From Aliarcobacter sp. (GTDB lineage Bacteria > Campylobacterota > Campylobacteria > Campylobacterales > Arcobacteraceae): 64,000 nucleotides of DNA. Position 1 is the stretch's first letter. The number at the start of each line of letters is the position of its first letter. The translations under genes were made by a program, and so were the position numbers. Under the pieces are notes generated by a model. It searched no databases, was not told the DNA's origin, and saw nothing but the letters and a program-made list of their open reading frames with translations. The stretch is taken from the NCBI GenBank assembly GCA_028688995.1, contig JAQTXB010000015.1, positions 1-64,000 on the forward strand, given 5' to 3'. This document shows, in pieces, positions 25,905 to 35,186 of the stretch.

Positions 25905-27714
25905 CATAAACTCTATTTCTCCCACTAGTTTTAGCCTGATAAAGTGCCTGATCTGCTTTTTTAAACACATCTTCAAATGTATCATTTTTACTTTTAAATT
26001 CACTAACACCAATAGAAATTGTTATTTTATTTACTGTTTTAAATTTTGAGTTTTCTACATCTTTTCTTAAATTATCTGCAATATTTTGGGCTAGCAGTAA
26101 ATCTTTTGTATCAAAAATAAGAACAAACTCTTCTCCTCCCCATCTTGCAAATATATCAGTAACTCTAATTTTATTTGAAATAATTGCTGCTAAATCCCTT
26201 AAAACATAATCCCCAACATCATGTCCATAAGTATCATTGATAGTTTTAAATTTATCAATATCAATAATTGCTAGGATATAGTCATTGTTTTTTTCCATAA
26301 GTTTTTTTAGAAGACCATTTCTATTTAAAATTTTCGTTAAATTATCATGGTATGCTTTTACGGATAAGTTTTGATTTGATTTTCTTAGTTCATTATTTTT
26401 TTCTTTTAACATACTAAGTAAATAGTTAAAGAATTTTGAAACAATTCCTATTTCTGTGTCTCTCTCTTCATATATTTTTTTATCAACATTTCCTGTTTTC
26501 ATTATTTGAATAATACTTTGAATTGTATCAACCCAAGGAAGTTTTGCATTATGTTCACTTCTATTTAAGCCTAAAACTTCATGTTTTTTTCTTACTCTTA
26601 AAAGATTTATTTTATGTAAAAAAAGAAACAGTAATAATCCAAAGCCAAAAGAAAAAATAAATGCAACAATTACTCCTAATGTTTGTATATAAATAAATTC
26701 AAATCTAGTGAGATTTTCAGGAAGATTAGCAAATATTCCAACTGCAATTGTTCCCCAAACACCTACAAATCCATGAATTGCCACAACACTTAGTGGATCA
26801 TCTATTTTAAACTTTTTTGTTAAAAGCATATCTGCATAATGCATTATAAAAGAAGAAAGAAATCCAACAAATGCTGATTGTGTTGTTGTAAATTCATAAC
26901 ATCCAGCTGTGATACCTACAAGTCCTGCAACAATACCAAAACTAAATATTTCAACACCAACTTTTTCTTTACTAAATAAGGTAATTATCCAAGCACTTAA
27001 ACCACCAAAAACACCTGCTAATAAAGTATTTAATAAAATAGATGTTACATCTGCTTTAAAGGTTAATAAACTTCCTGCATTAAAACCAAACCATGCAAAA
27101 AATAAAATAAATACTCCAAATACTACAAAGTTGTGATTGCTTGGTGCAAAATAAGTTATTTTCCCTTTTCTGAATTTTCCAAGTCTTGGCCCTAATACAA
27201 TTGCACCTGCAAGTCCAATCCAACCTCCAAGTGAATGCACAACAGTAGAACCAGCAAAATCAATAAATCCTAAAGTTTTTAACCAACCATTTTCACTCCA
27301 AGCCCAATGCCCAAAAACGGGGTAAATAATAGTACTAACAATAATTGCTACAACAATATAACCATTAAATTTTATTCTTTCAGCAACTGCACCTGATACA
27401 ATTGTAATTGAAGTTGCTGCAAACATTGCTTGGAAAAAGAAAAATCCATTTAATTGTAAATCTTTGCCATCTATAAAAAAATTATCTGTGCCAATAAGGC
27501 CATAACTATCAAGACCAAACATTAGTCCAAAACCAAAAAGCCAAAAGAAAATAATACTAAAAACAGTATCAATAAGATTTTTCATTGCCACATTAATAGT
27601 ATTTTTAGTTCTAACAATACCAGTTTCAACTAAAGAGAAACCAAGTTGCATCATAAAGACTAAAAACCCGCATACTAATATCCATAAAAGGTCTATTTCT
27701 TTAAAATTTTCCAA
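25897..27714 (-). CDS. ammonium transporter fused to a diguanylate cyclase
   Basis: Residues 1 to about 385 form a complete Amt/MEP/Rh protein of about 11 membrane helices. The pore features are visible: GxxDFAGSTVVHSLGG (Asp plus first pore His) and VVAIHGFVGVWGT (second pore His). A helical linker (about 395-440) leads to a GGDEF domain with GGEEF at 526-530 and an RVTD inhibitory site five residues before it, so the cyclase looks active and product-inhibited. I infer ammonium-dependent c-di-GMP synthesis at the inner membrane. Amt domains fused to histidine kinases are known (Ks-Amt5), so a sensory role is plausible; transport may be lost or kept. It lies between purL and purH but on the opposite strand. 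Confidence 0.93.
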   Translation of the reverse strand: MENFKEIDLLWILVCGFLVFMMQLGFSLVETGIVRTKNTINVAMKNLIDTVFSIIFFWLFGFGLMFGLDSYGLIGTDNFFIDGKDLQLNGFFFFQAMFAATSITIVSGAVAERIKFNGYIVVAIIVSTIIYPVFGHWAWSENGWLKTLGFIDFAGSTVVHSLGGWIGLAGAIVLGPRLGKFRKGKITYFAPSNHNFVVFGVFILFFAWFGFNAGSLLTFKADVTSILLNTLLAGVFGGLSAWIITLFSKEKVGVEIFSFGIVAGLVGITAGCYEFTTTQSAFVGFLSSFIMHYADMLLTKKFKIDDPLSVVAIHGFVGVWGTIAVGIFANLPENLTRFEFIYIQTLGVIVAFIFSFGFGLLLFLFLHKINLLRVRKKHEVLGLNRSEHNAKLPWVDTIQSIIQIMKTGNVDKKIYEERDTEIGIVSKFFNYLLSMLKEKNNELRKSNQNLSVKAYHDNLTKILNRNGLLKKLMEKNNDYILAIIDIDKFKTINDTYGHDVGDYVLRDLAAIISNKIRVTDIFARWGGEEFVLIFDTKDLLLAQNIADNLRKDVENSKFKTVNKITISIGVSEFKSKNDTFEDVFKKADQALYQAKTSGRNRVYVY

Positions 27715-27825
27715 TAGTAAACTCCTATAAAATGCTTTGATAAACTATTGTAACATAGAAAATAATTGCTAGATGAAGAAAAAGTATACACTTTTTAATC
27801 AAGGGAGTCCTAATTGCTTTTTTTG

Positions 27826-27831
27826 TATAAT
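27826..27831 (+). promoter_or_regulatory. -10 box for purH
   Basis: TATAAT lies 31 bases before the TTG start of purH. Confidence 0.5.
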
Positions 27832-27861
27832 AATAAAAACTATAAAACTTGAGGAAAACAA

Positions 27862-29394
27862 TTGAGAGCATTAATTAGTGTAAGTGACAAAAGTGGTGTT
27901 GAAAATTTTGCTAAAGAGTTAGTATCATTAGGTTATGAAATAATTTCAACAGGTGGAACATATAACAAACTTAAAGATGCAGGAATTGCAGTAATTGAAG
28001 CAAATGAAGTTACAAAATTTCCTGAGTGTTTTGAAGGAAGAGTAAAAACTTTAAATCCATATATTCATGGTGGAATTTTACACAGACGTGATAAACAATC
28101 TCATCTTGATCAAGCAAGAGAATTAGGTGTTGAAGGTATAGATTTAGTTTGTGTAAATCTTTATCCATTTAAAGCAACTATTGAAAAAACTGATGATTTT
28201 GAAGAAATAATTGAAAACATCGATATTGGTGGACCAGCGATGGTTAGAAGTGCTGCTAAAAACTTCGATTCTGTTATTATTGTTACAGATGTTGCTGATT
28301 ATGATTTAGTTTTACAAAATCTAAAAAATGATACAAATACAGTTGAATTTAGAAGAGATATGATGATTAAAGCTTATGAGCATACAGCTGCTTATGATTC
28401 AATGATTGCAAATTATATGAACAAAAGATTTAACGGTGGATTTGGAGCAAAACAATTTATTGTGGGTTCTAAAGTATTTGATACAAGATATGGTGAAAAT
28501 CCACATCAAAAGGGTGCATTATATGAATTTGATGCACAATTTACAAATAAATTTAAAACTGTAAAAGGTGAAGCATCATTTAATAATATGGGTGATATTA
28601 GTGGTGCTGCTAGAATTGCTGCTGCATTTGGAAAAGATAATGCAGTATGTATTGTAAAACACGGAAATCCTTGTGGTTTTGCAATTAAAGATACACTATT
28701 AGAATCTTATGTTGAAGCACTTAAATGTGACCCTGTTTCTGCATTTGGTGGAGTTGTGGCAGTTAATGGGACAGTTGATAAAGAGTTAGCAGAAAAAATG
28801 AATGAGATTTTCTTAGAAGTTATATTTGCAGCTAATTTCACAGAAGAAGCAGTTGCAGTATTTGAATCTAAAAAAAGAATCAAATTATTTGAGCAAGGAA
28901 CACAATATTTAGAACTTGCTAATGATGCTATTGACTTCAAAAGAGTTGATGGTGGATTTGTATTCCAAGATGCTGATAAAGTTAAAGAAGATGAAGTTAG
29001 AAATTCAGAATTAAAATCAACAAGAATCGCAACTGAACAAGAAGTAAAAGATATGGAAATAGCTTATAAAATTGCTTCATTAACAAAATCAAATTGTGTT
29101 GTTTATGTAAAAGATTCTGCAATGGTAGCTGTTGGTATGGGTATGACTTCAAGAGTTGATGCTAGTAAAGCTGCTTTAAGAAAAGCAGAAGATATGGGAA
29201 TAGACGTAACTGGTGCTGTATTAGCTTCAGAAGCATTTTTCCCATTTAGAGATAGTATTGATGCAGCTGCTGAGGCTGGTGTTAAATGTGTAATTGAGCC
29301 AGGTGGTTCAATTAGAGATGATGAAATTATTGCTGCTGCAAATGAATATGGAATGGCTTTATATTTCTCAGGTATTAGACACTTCTTACATTAG
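27862..29394 (+). CDS. purH: bifunctional AICAR transformylase/IMP cyclohydrolase
   Basis: PurH does the last two steps to IMP. The N-terminal MGS-like IMP cyclohydrolase ([26 protein letters not shown]) is followed by the AICAR transformylase (from about residue 195) with KHGNPCGFA and the C-terminal [19 protein letters not shown] segments. Length of 510 aa is normal. Start is TTG with GAGGAAAA upstream. Confidence 0.97.
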   Translation: MRALISVSDKSGVENFAKELVSLGYEIISTGGTYNKLKDAGIAVIEANEVTKFPECFEGRVKTLNPYIHGGILHRRDKQSHLDQARELGVEGIDLVCVNLYPFKATIEKTDDFEEIIENIDIGGPAMVRSAAKNFDSVIIVTDVADYDLVLQNLKNDTNTVEFRRDMMIKAYEHTAAYDSMIANYMNKRFNGGFGAKQFIVGSKVFDTRYGENPHQKGALYEFDAQFTNKFKTVKGEASFNNMGDISGAARIAAAFGKDNAVCIVKHGNPCGFAIKDTLLESYVEALKCDPVSAFGGVVAVNGTVDKELAEKMNEIFLEVIFAANFTEEAVAVFESKKRIKLFEQGTQYLELANDAIDFKRVDGGFVFQDADKVKEDEVRNSELKSTRIATEQEVKDMEIAYKIASLTKSNCVVYVKDSAMVAVGMGMTSRVDASKAALRKAEDMGIDVTGAVLASEAFFPFRDSIDAAAEAGVKCVIEPGGSIRDDEIIAAANEYGMALYFSGIRHFLH

Positions 29395-29405
29395 GCTTAA
29401 TTAAA

Positions 29406-29442
29406 TAACATCATAAATTTGTATATATTTATGGTGTTATTT
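29406..29442 (+). terminator. terminator after purH
   Basis: AACATCATAAAT and ATTTATGGTGTT form a long stem with one G-T and one T-G pair around TTGTATAT, followed by ATTTT. Confidence 0.65.
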
Positions 29443-29488
29443 TAATATATTATTTTATACATTTTCCATTTTTTTTTGATATACTCTA

Positions 29489-29494
29489 TATAAT
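29489..29494 (+). promoter_or_regulatory. -10 box for the two-sensor kinase gene
   Basis: TATAAT in a very AT-rich stretch, 20 bases before the TTG start, preceded by a T8 run. Confidence 0.4.
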
Positions 29495-29513
29495 TTTATT
29501 AAGAGGTTTATCT

Positions 29514-32120
29514 TTGAATTTATTAAAAAAAATCAAATTCCTATCTATCCTTATTATTTTATTCTCTCAATTATTATTTGCACAAGAATTAAAAAAAGTT
29601 ACACTTCAATTATCATGGTTTGACCAGTTCCAATTTGCAGGTTATTATATGGCAAAAGAGAAGGGTTTTTATGAAGAGTTAGGACTTGATGTTGAGATAA
29701 TACCTTTTGAATTTGGTATTGATATACCTAGAAATGTAAATGATGGAAAAATTGATTTTGCGGTTGGACGTGAGACTTTAATTCTTGAAAGAATAAAAAA
29801 TCCAAATATTGTTGCATTATATGCACTTTTTCAATCAACACCTTTAATTTTAATGAGTACAAAAGAGTCAGATATTAATAGTATAAATGATTTTTCTAAT
29901 AAAAGAATTATGACAACAATTGATGATGCTAGCGAAGTTTCATTAAAAGCGATGATTAGTTCAAATAAAGTTAAACTTGATAATCTAACATTTTTAAAAC
30001 ATACTCACAATATTAACGATTTAGTAAATAAAAATACTGATGTTATTTCTGCATATATTTCAAAAGCACCTTATACTTTGGAAAAAGAAGGTATAGAATA
30101 TAATATTTTTGACCCTAAAAGATATGGTTTTGATATGTATAGTGATTTATTATATACAAATCAAAATCTTATTAATTATGATTTAAATACAGTTTTACTA
30201 TTTAAAAAAGCATCTTTAAAAGGTTGGGAATATGCCTATTCAAATATGGATGAAAGTACTGATTTAATATTAAAAAAATATAATTCTCAAAAATTAGAAA
30301 AAGAAGAGTTATTATACGAGGCAAAAGAGTTAAAAAAACTTTCATATTTTAAAACTCCAAATTTAGGGGAAATTAGAAGAGATAAGATACAAAGAATTTA
30401 CGATTTATATAATGTAATGGGATTGGTATCCTCTCCTATAAATTTAGATAAATTTGTTTTTGATATTAATAATTTAATAAATTTCTCATTTTCTGAAAAA
30501 GAGATAAAATATATTGAAGAAAAAGATAGTATAAAAATGTGTGTAATGCCAAACAGTATGCCCTATAGTGATATAAAAGATGGAAAACTTACTGGATATG
30601 TGGCAGATTATATGAGTTTAATTGAAAAGCAAATAAAAAAACCAATAACTTTAGTTCCTACAAAAAATTGGAGTGAATCCTTAGAGTTTGCAAAGAATAG
30701 AAAGTGTGATATTTTATCATCAGTTTCAAATACAAAAGAGCGTGAAAATTATTTTGATTTTACAAAATCATATTTAACTGTTCCTTTTGTCCTTTTAACA
30801 AAAAATGGTACATCTTTTATGATGGATTTATCTTCATTAAGAGATAGAAAAATCTCAATTGTTGAGGATTATTCTATTGTAAATTTATTAAAAGAAAAAT
30901 ATAAAAATATAGAATTTGTTACAGTAAAAAGTATTGATGAGGGCTTAGATAAGGTTTTAAATGGTGAAATATTTGGTCATATTGATACAATTGCCACTGC
31001 TTGGTATAAATTACAAACTAAATATTTAACTCAACTTTCTGTATCAGCAAAACTCGATGAAACTGCTAATCTATCAATTGGTGTAAGAAATGATGATTCA
31101 ATTTTATTTAATATTTTTCAAAAAGCAGTTTTAAGTATTGATGATTTTACAAAAGATGATATGCTTAACAAATGGATTTCTGTTGAATATAAAAAAGAGT
31201 TTGATTACTCAATTTTATGGAAAATTCTTTTTGTTATTTCAATAGTTATTATCTCAATTTTATATAGACAAAGACTTTTAAATAAATTAAATGATTCTTT
31301 GAAAGAAAAAGTAGAAGAAAAAACAAAAGAGTTGAGAAGTATAAATAGTGATTTGGAAATTAGAATAAAAAAAGAAGTAGAAGAAAATCTAAAAAAAGAC
31401 AGACTTTTATCTCAACAGCAAAAAATGGTTTCAATGGGTCAAATGATTGAAAATATTGCTCATCAATGGAGACAGCCTTTATCTTTAATTACAACTAGTG
31501 TTAGTGGTATTAAATTAAAAAAACAATTAAATGATTTAGATGATGAATTTTTATATAAAACAATTGATTCCGTTTTAAATACATCTAAATACTTATCAAA
31601 TACAATTGATGATTTTAGGTATTTCTTTAAACCAGAAAAAGAAAAACAAGATTTTTATTTAGAGCAATGTTGTAAAAAAACTATAGATTTAATACATTCT
31701 AATTTTTTAAGTAAAGATATACAAATCATTAATAATATAGAAAATATAAAAATTTTTGGCTATGAAACAGAATTGATTCAAGTTTTAATAAATATTTTAA
31801 ATAACTCAAAAGATGCTTTAGAGCTAATTTCTGATGAAAAACTTATTTTAATTGATGTTACAAAAGAGAATAATAAAGCAATTATAAAAATAAGAGATAA
31901 TGCGGGAGGAATTGCGCAGGATATTATGGATAAAATCTTTGAACCATATTTTACAACAAAACATCAATCTCAAGGTACGGGAATTGGGTTGTATATGTGT
32001 CAAGAAATTATTTTAAAACATATGAATGGTTATTTTGATGTTTCAAACACGCAGTTTGAATATAATAACAAAAAATATAATGGAACTTTATCTCTTATAA
32101 TTTTAGATATTGCAGATTAA
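29514..32120 (+). CDS. histidine kinase with two periplasmic binding-protein sensors (NMT1-like and SBP_bac_3)
   Basis: This 868-aa sensor kinase has a signal peptide (1-23), an NMT1/THI5-like pyrimidine- or amine-binding domain (about 25-240; LQLSWFDQFQFAGYYMAKEK), and a second SBP_bac_3 domain (about 335-560). One membrane helix follows (566-585), then a coiled coil and the kinase. The phosphoacceptor His is 650 in NIAHQWRQPL; the ATP lid carries EPYFTTK and GTGIGLYM. The start is TTG. No cognate response regulator is adjacent, so it probably signals through a distant one. NMT1-type domains bind thiamine-precursor-like or related ligands; the actual ligand is unknown. Confidence 0.88.
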   Translation: MNLLKKIKFLSILIILFSQLLFAQELKKVTLQLSWFDQFQFAGYYMAKEKGFYEELGLDVEIIPFEFGIDIPRNVNDGKIDFAVGRETLILERIKNPNIVALYALFQSTPLILMSTKESDINSINDFSNKRIMTTIDDASEVSLKAMISSNKVKLDNLTFLKHTHNINDLVNKNTDVISAYISKAPYTLEKEGIEYNIFDPKRYGFDMYSDLLYTNQNLINYDLNTVLLFKKASLKGWEYAYSNMDESTDLILKKYNSQKLEKEELLYEAKELKKLSYFKTPNLGEIRRDKIQRIYDLYNVMGLVSSPINLDKFVFDINNLINFSFSEKEIKYIEEKDSIKMCVMPNSMPYSDIKDGKLTGYVADYMSLIEKQIKKPITLVPTKNWSESLEFAKNRKCDILSSVSNTKERENYFDFTKSYLTVPFVLLTKNGTSFMMDLSSLRDRKISIVEDYSIVNLLKEKYKNIEFVTVKSIDEGLDKVLNGEIFGHIDTIATAWYKLQTKYLTQLSVSAKLDETANLSIGVRNDDSILFNIFQKAVLSIDDFTKDDMLNKWISVEYKKEFDYSILWKILFVISIVIISILYRQRLLNKLNDSLKEKVEEKTKELRSINSDLEIRIKKEVEENLKKDRLLSQQQKMVSMGQMIENIAHQWRQPLSLITTSVSGIKLKKQLNDLDDEFLYKTIDSVLNTSKYLSNTIDDFRYFFKPEKEKQDFYLEQCCKKTIDLIHSNFLSKDIQIINNIENIKIFGYETELIQVLINILNNSKDALELISDEKLILIDVTKENNKAIIKIRDNAGGIAQDIMDKIFEPYFTTKHQSQGTGIGLYMCQEIILKHMNGYFDVSNTQFEYNNKKYNGTLSLIILDIAD

Positions 32121-32160
32121 CCTAATAAATTTTTTTATCAATTATGTAATAATCTTTGGA

Positions 32161-32166
32161 TATAAT
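32161..32166 (+). promoter_or_regulatory. -10 box for bioA
   Basis: TATAAT lies 29 bases before the TTG start of bioA. Confidence 0.5.
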
Positions 32167-32194
32167 TTAGACAATATAGATATTAGGAAAATTA

Positions 32195-33469
32195 TTGAAT
32201 TGGTTAGAAATTGATAAAAATCATGTTTGGCATCCTTATAACTCACTTCCTTCGAAGACAAAAATATTACCAGTAAAAAGTACAAATAATACATCGATTT
32301 TTTTAGAAAGTGGTGAAGAATTAATTGATGGAATGAGCTCATGGTGGAGTGCAATACATGGTTATAATAATCCAAAATTAAGTGAAGCATTAAAAAAACA
32401 AGTTGATATTATGCCTCATATTATGTTTGGGGGACTTGCCCACGAACAAGCTAGTTTATTAGCAAAAAAACTTTCAGATTTAACAGGACTTCATAGTGTT
32501 TTTTTATGTGATAGTGGTTCTGTTTCAGTTGAAGTAGCACTAAAAACAGCAATACTTTATCAAAAAGCAAAAGGTTTAAAAAAATATAAATTTTTAGCTT
32601 TAAAAAATGCTTACCATGGAGATACTTTAGGTGCTATGAGTGTTTGTGATCCAGATAATTCAATGCACAGCATTTATGGAACATATTTAAGTGAACATAT
32701 TTTTACAAAAGCTCCAGAATTGGGCTTTGATAGTGATTGTTCGGAGTCTATAATTGAGTTAGAAAAAAACTTTGAAGAACACCATGAAGAAATAGCAGGA
32801 TTTATTCTAGAACCAATTGTTCAAGGTGCAGGTGGAATGAGAATATATAATCCTGAATATCTAAAAAAAGCACGAGAATTATGTACAAAATATGATGTTT
32901 TATTAATTGCTGATGAAATAGCAACTGGTTTTGGGCATACAGGAAAGATGTTTGCAGTTGAACATGCTAATATCAAACCTGACATTATGACTGTTGGTAA
33001 AGGATTAACTGGTGGTTATATGACTATGGCTGCAATGATTACTTCAAAAAATATAAGTGATATTATTTCAAATAGTCAAATTGGTGTTTTAATGCATGGA
33101 CCAACTTTTATGGGGAATCCACTTTCTTGTAGTGTTGCAAATGCAAGTATTGATTTATTATTGGAATTTTCTTGGGAAAATAATGTAAAAAAAATTGAAG
33201 ATATATTCTCTCAAGAATTAGAGTTTGCAAAAGAGTTAGAGCTTGTAAGTTCAGCAAGAAATATAGGTGCAATTGGAGTAATTGAACTAAAAGATGATTG
33301 TTATGCACAAGAGATACAAGATTATTGCGTAAAAAATGGAGTTTGGATTAGACCATTTGGAAAATTAATTTATTCAATAGTTGCATATACTATAAATGAA
33401 GATGATTTAAGAAAAATAGTAAGAACAATGATTAATGCAATTAAAAGTATAAAAAAAGATAATAAATGA
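32195..33469 (+). CDS. bioA: adenosylmethionine-8-amino-7-oxononanoate aminotransferase
   Basis: BioA makes 7,8-diaminopelargonic acid in biotin synthesis. The N-terminal HVWHPYNS and DGMSSWWSAIHGYNNP segments are specific to BioA among class III aminotransferases. PLP sites: NAYHGDTLGAMSV, LIADEIATGFG and the Lys of TVGKGLTGGY. Start is TTG 32195 (N-LEIDKNHVWHP). It overlaps the Nudix gene by four bases. Other bio genes are not in the window. Confidence 0.96.
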   Translation: MNWLEIDKNHVWHPYNSLPSKTKILPVKSTNNTSIFLESGEELIDGMSSWWSAIHGYNNPKLSEALKKQVDIMPHIMFGGLAHEQASLLAKKLSDLTGLHSVFLCDSGSVSVEVALKTAILYQKAKGLKKYKFLALKNAYHGDTLGAMSVCDPDNSMHSIYGTYLSEHIFTKAPELGFDSDCSESIIELEKNFEEHHEEIAGFILEPIVQGAGGMRIYNPEYLKKARELCTKYDVLLIADEIATGFGHTGKMFAVEHANIKPDIMTVGKGLTGGYMTMAAMITSKNISDIISNSQIGVLMHGPTFMGNPLSCSVANASIDLLLEFSWENNVKKIEDIFSQELEFAKELELVSSARNIGAIGVIELKDDCYAQEIQDYCVKNGVWIRPFGKLIYSIVAYTINEDDLRKIVRTMINAIKSIKKDNK

Positions 33470-34122
33470 AAAAAGATAATTTAAAAAAACTTGTATCAAA
33501 TTTGCCAAAACATCCAAATGTTTTAGGTAGAGATAATTTTTTTAATAGTGCAGTTTTAATACCACTTGTAAAAATAAAAGGTGAGTATCATCTCTTGTTT
33601 CAAAAAAGAGCAGTACATATAAGACAAGGTGGAGATATTTGTTTTCCTGGTGGTGGCTTTGAAAAGGGTGTTGATAAAAATTTCCAAGATACTGCACTTA
33701 GAGAGACTTTTGAAGAGTTAGGAATTCCAAAAAAAGATATAAAAATATTAGGACAACTTGACACTTATATGGCTCCAATTGGAACTATAATTGAATCTTT
33801 TGTTGCAAAAGTTAAGAAAAAAGCTTACAAAAATATGAAAATAGATTTTAATGAAGTTGAAAAAACTCTTTTAATTCCTCTTTCTTTTTTTAAAGAAAAT
33901 GAACCAGATGAATATACTTTAGCCCATGAAATCCATCCTTATAAAATTCATGAAAATGGTGAAAAAGAGATTTTTTTCCCCGTTGAAGAGTTAGGACTTC
34001 CTGAAACATATAGAAAACCTTGGGGAAATAAAAAACACAAAGTTTGGGTATATAAATATGAAGGTGAAGTAATTTGGGGAATTACTTCAGTTATTATAAA
34101 AGATTTGATAAAAAAATATTAA
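33466..34122 (+). CDS. Nudix hydrolase, CoA-diphosphatase-like
   Basis: The 218-aa protein has the Nudix box from about residue 63 (FPGGGFEKG, then TALRETFEELGI), where the catalytic REx2EE glutamates are intact. Adjacent sequence resembles the CoA pyrophosphatase subgroup (DTALRETFEELGIP). Such enzymes cleave X-linked nucleoside diphosphates. ATGA overlap with bioA implies translational coupling. The substrate is not determined. Confidence 0.85.
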   Translation: MKKDNLKKLVSNLPKHPNVLGRDNFFNSAVLIPLVKIKGEYHLLFQKRAVHIRQGGDICFPGGGFEKGVDKNFQDTALRETFEELGIPKKDIKILGQLDTYMAPIGTIIESFVAKVKKKAYKNMKIDFNEVEKTLLIPLSFFKENEPDEYTLAHEIHPYKIHENGEKEIFFPVEELGLPETYRKPWGNKKHKVWVYKYEGEVIWGITSVIIKDLIKKY

Positions 34123-34460
34123 ATAGTCATTACTGCCCAAGTATCATCTTTTAGGGCAGTTGTTAAAAGCTCACCTGTATGTGTAATTTCTATATTTAAC
34201 TCTTCTAAAATAGAATTTGCATCATAATCTTCAACACAAACAATACAAGCACTCATTTTTACACCTGTATTCTGTATTTTTTTTAGTTGTTCTTGTATTT
34301 GTAAATTATCTTTTGCTAGTTTTATAGATGGTCCCCAAAGCATCAAGTGTGCAGTTTTCCAATATCCTCTATCTAAAATTACAGATGAGTATAAAAGTGG
34401 AAATTTATTGGCAACTTCAATATCTCCATTTGTCCAAACAATTAGTAAATTATCTTTCAT
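34119..34460 (-). CDS. DsrE-family-like small protein
   Basis: This 113-aa cytoplasmic protein has an alpha/beta pattern like the DsrE/DsrF fold (LLIVWTNGDIEVANKFPLLY start, VKMSACIVCVEDYDA with Cys pair). The Cys in SACIVCV lie where sulfur-relay members carry their reactive Cys. Function is unknown; a sulfur-carrier role is possible. It overlaps the stop of the Nudix gene by four bases in convergent orientation. Confidence 0.6.
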   Translation of the reverse strand: MKDNLLIVWTNGDIEVANKFPLLYSSVILDRGYWKTAHLMLWGPSIKLAKDNLQIQEQLKKIQNTGVKMSACIVCVEDYDANSILEELNIEITHTGELLTTALKDDTWAVMTI

Positions 34461-34494
34461 TTAAAAGGCCTTTAGTTATAATTTTCTAAGATTA

Positions 34495-34500
34495 TATAAT
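34495..34500 (+). promoter_or_regulatory. -10 box for the FAH-family gene
   Basis: TATAAT lies 21 bases before the ATG at 34521. Confidence 0.5.
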
Positions 34501-34520
34501 AAATTTTTTAAAGGTATAAA

Positions 34521-35135
34521 ATGAATAGAATATTATTAGGAAATAGTGAGATATTTCCATCAAAAGTTGTGTGTATTGGACGAAATTATATAGAACATAT
34601 TAAAGAGTTAAATAATGAAGTTCCTGAAGATATGGTTTTTTTTATAAAACCAAATTCAGCTATTTCAGAAAAATTAGTTTTTCCAAAAAATCAAAACTCT
34701 TGTCATTATGAAGCTGAGATTTCATTTTTAATTGAAGACAATAAAATAAGTGCAGTTGCTTTTGGGCTTGATTTAACTTTAAGAGAAGTTCAAAGTAAGT
34801 TAAAAGAGAAAGGCCTTCCTTGGGAGAGAGCAAAATCTTTTGATGGTGCAGCAGTTTTTTCACATTTTGTAAATTTTGATGGTGATATATCAAAATTAGG
34901 AATAGAACTTTATATAAATGGTGAATTAAAACAAAAAGGTGATTACTCTTTAATGATAAATAAACCAGATGAAATTATAAATGAGGCAAGAACTTTTCTT
35001 AGTTTTGAAGATGGGGATATTTTAATGAGTGGAACACCAAGTGGAGTTGGAAAGTTTTTAATTGGTGATGAATTTGTTGGTAAGATATTATTAGATAATA
35101 AAATTATTGTAGAGTGTAATTTTAAAGTTATTTAA
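34521..35135 (+). CDS. fumarylacetoacetate hydrolase-family enzyme
   Basis: The 204-aa protein matches the compact FAHD1-like subgroup (acylpyruvase/oxaloacetate decarboxylase or tautomerase). Visible are CIGRNYIEHIKEL, the metal-binding Glu pair in HYEAEISFLIE, GLDLTLREVQ and the product-site GTPSGVGKF. A Mg2+-dependent cytoplasmic enzyme for small 2-oxo acids is expected. Exact substrate not determined. Confidence 0.88.
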   Translation: MNRILLGNSEIFPSKVVCIGRNYIEHIKELNNEVPEDMVFFIKPNSAISEKLVFPKNQNSCHYEAEISFLIEDNKISAVAFGLDLTLREVQSKLKEKGLPWERAKSFDGAAVFSHFVNFDGDISKLGIELYINGELKQKGDYSLMINKPDEIINEARTFLSFEDGDILMSGTPSGVGKFLIGDEFVGKILLDNKIIVECNFKVI

Positions 35136-35155
35136 TTAGGATATGGTTATTACGT

Positions 35156-35161
35156 TATAAT
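35156..35161 (+). promoter_or_regulatory. -10 box for the signalling operon
   Basis: TATAAT lies 26 bases before the ATG of the hybrid kinase gene. Confidence 0.5.
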
Positions 35162-35186
35162 ATTTTTTATTTATTAAAGGCTTAAA

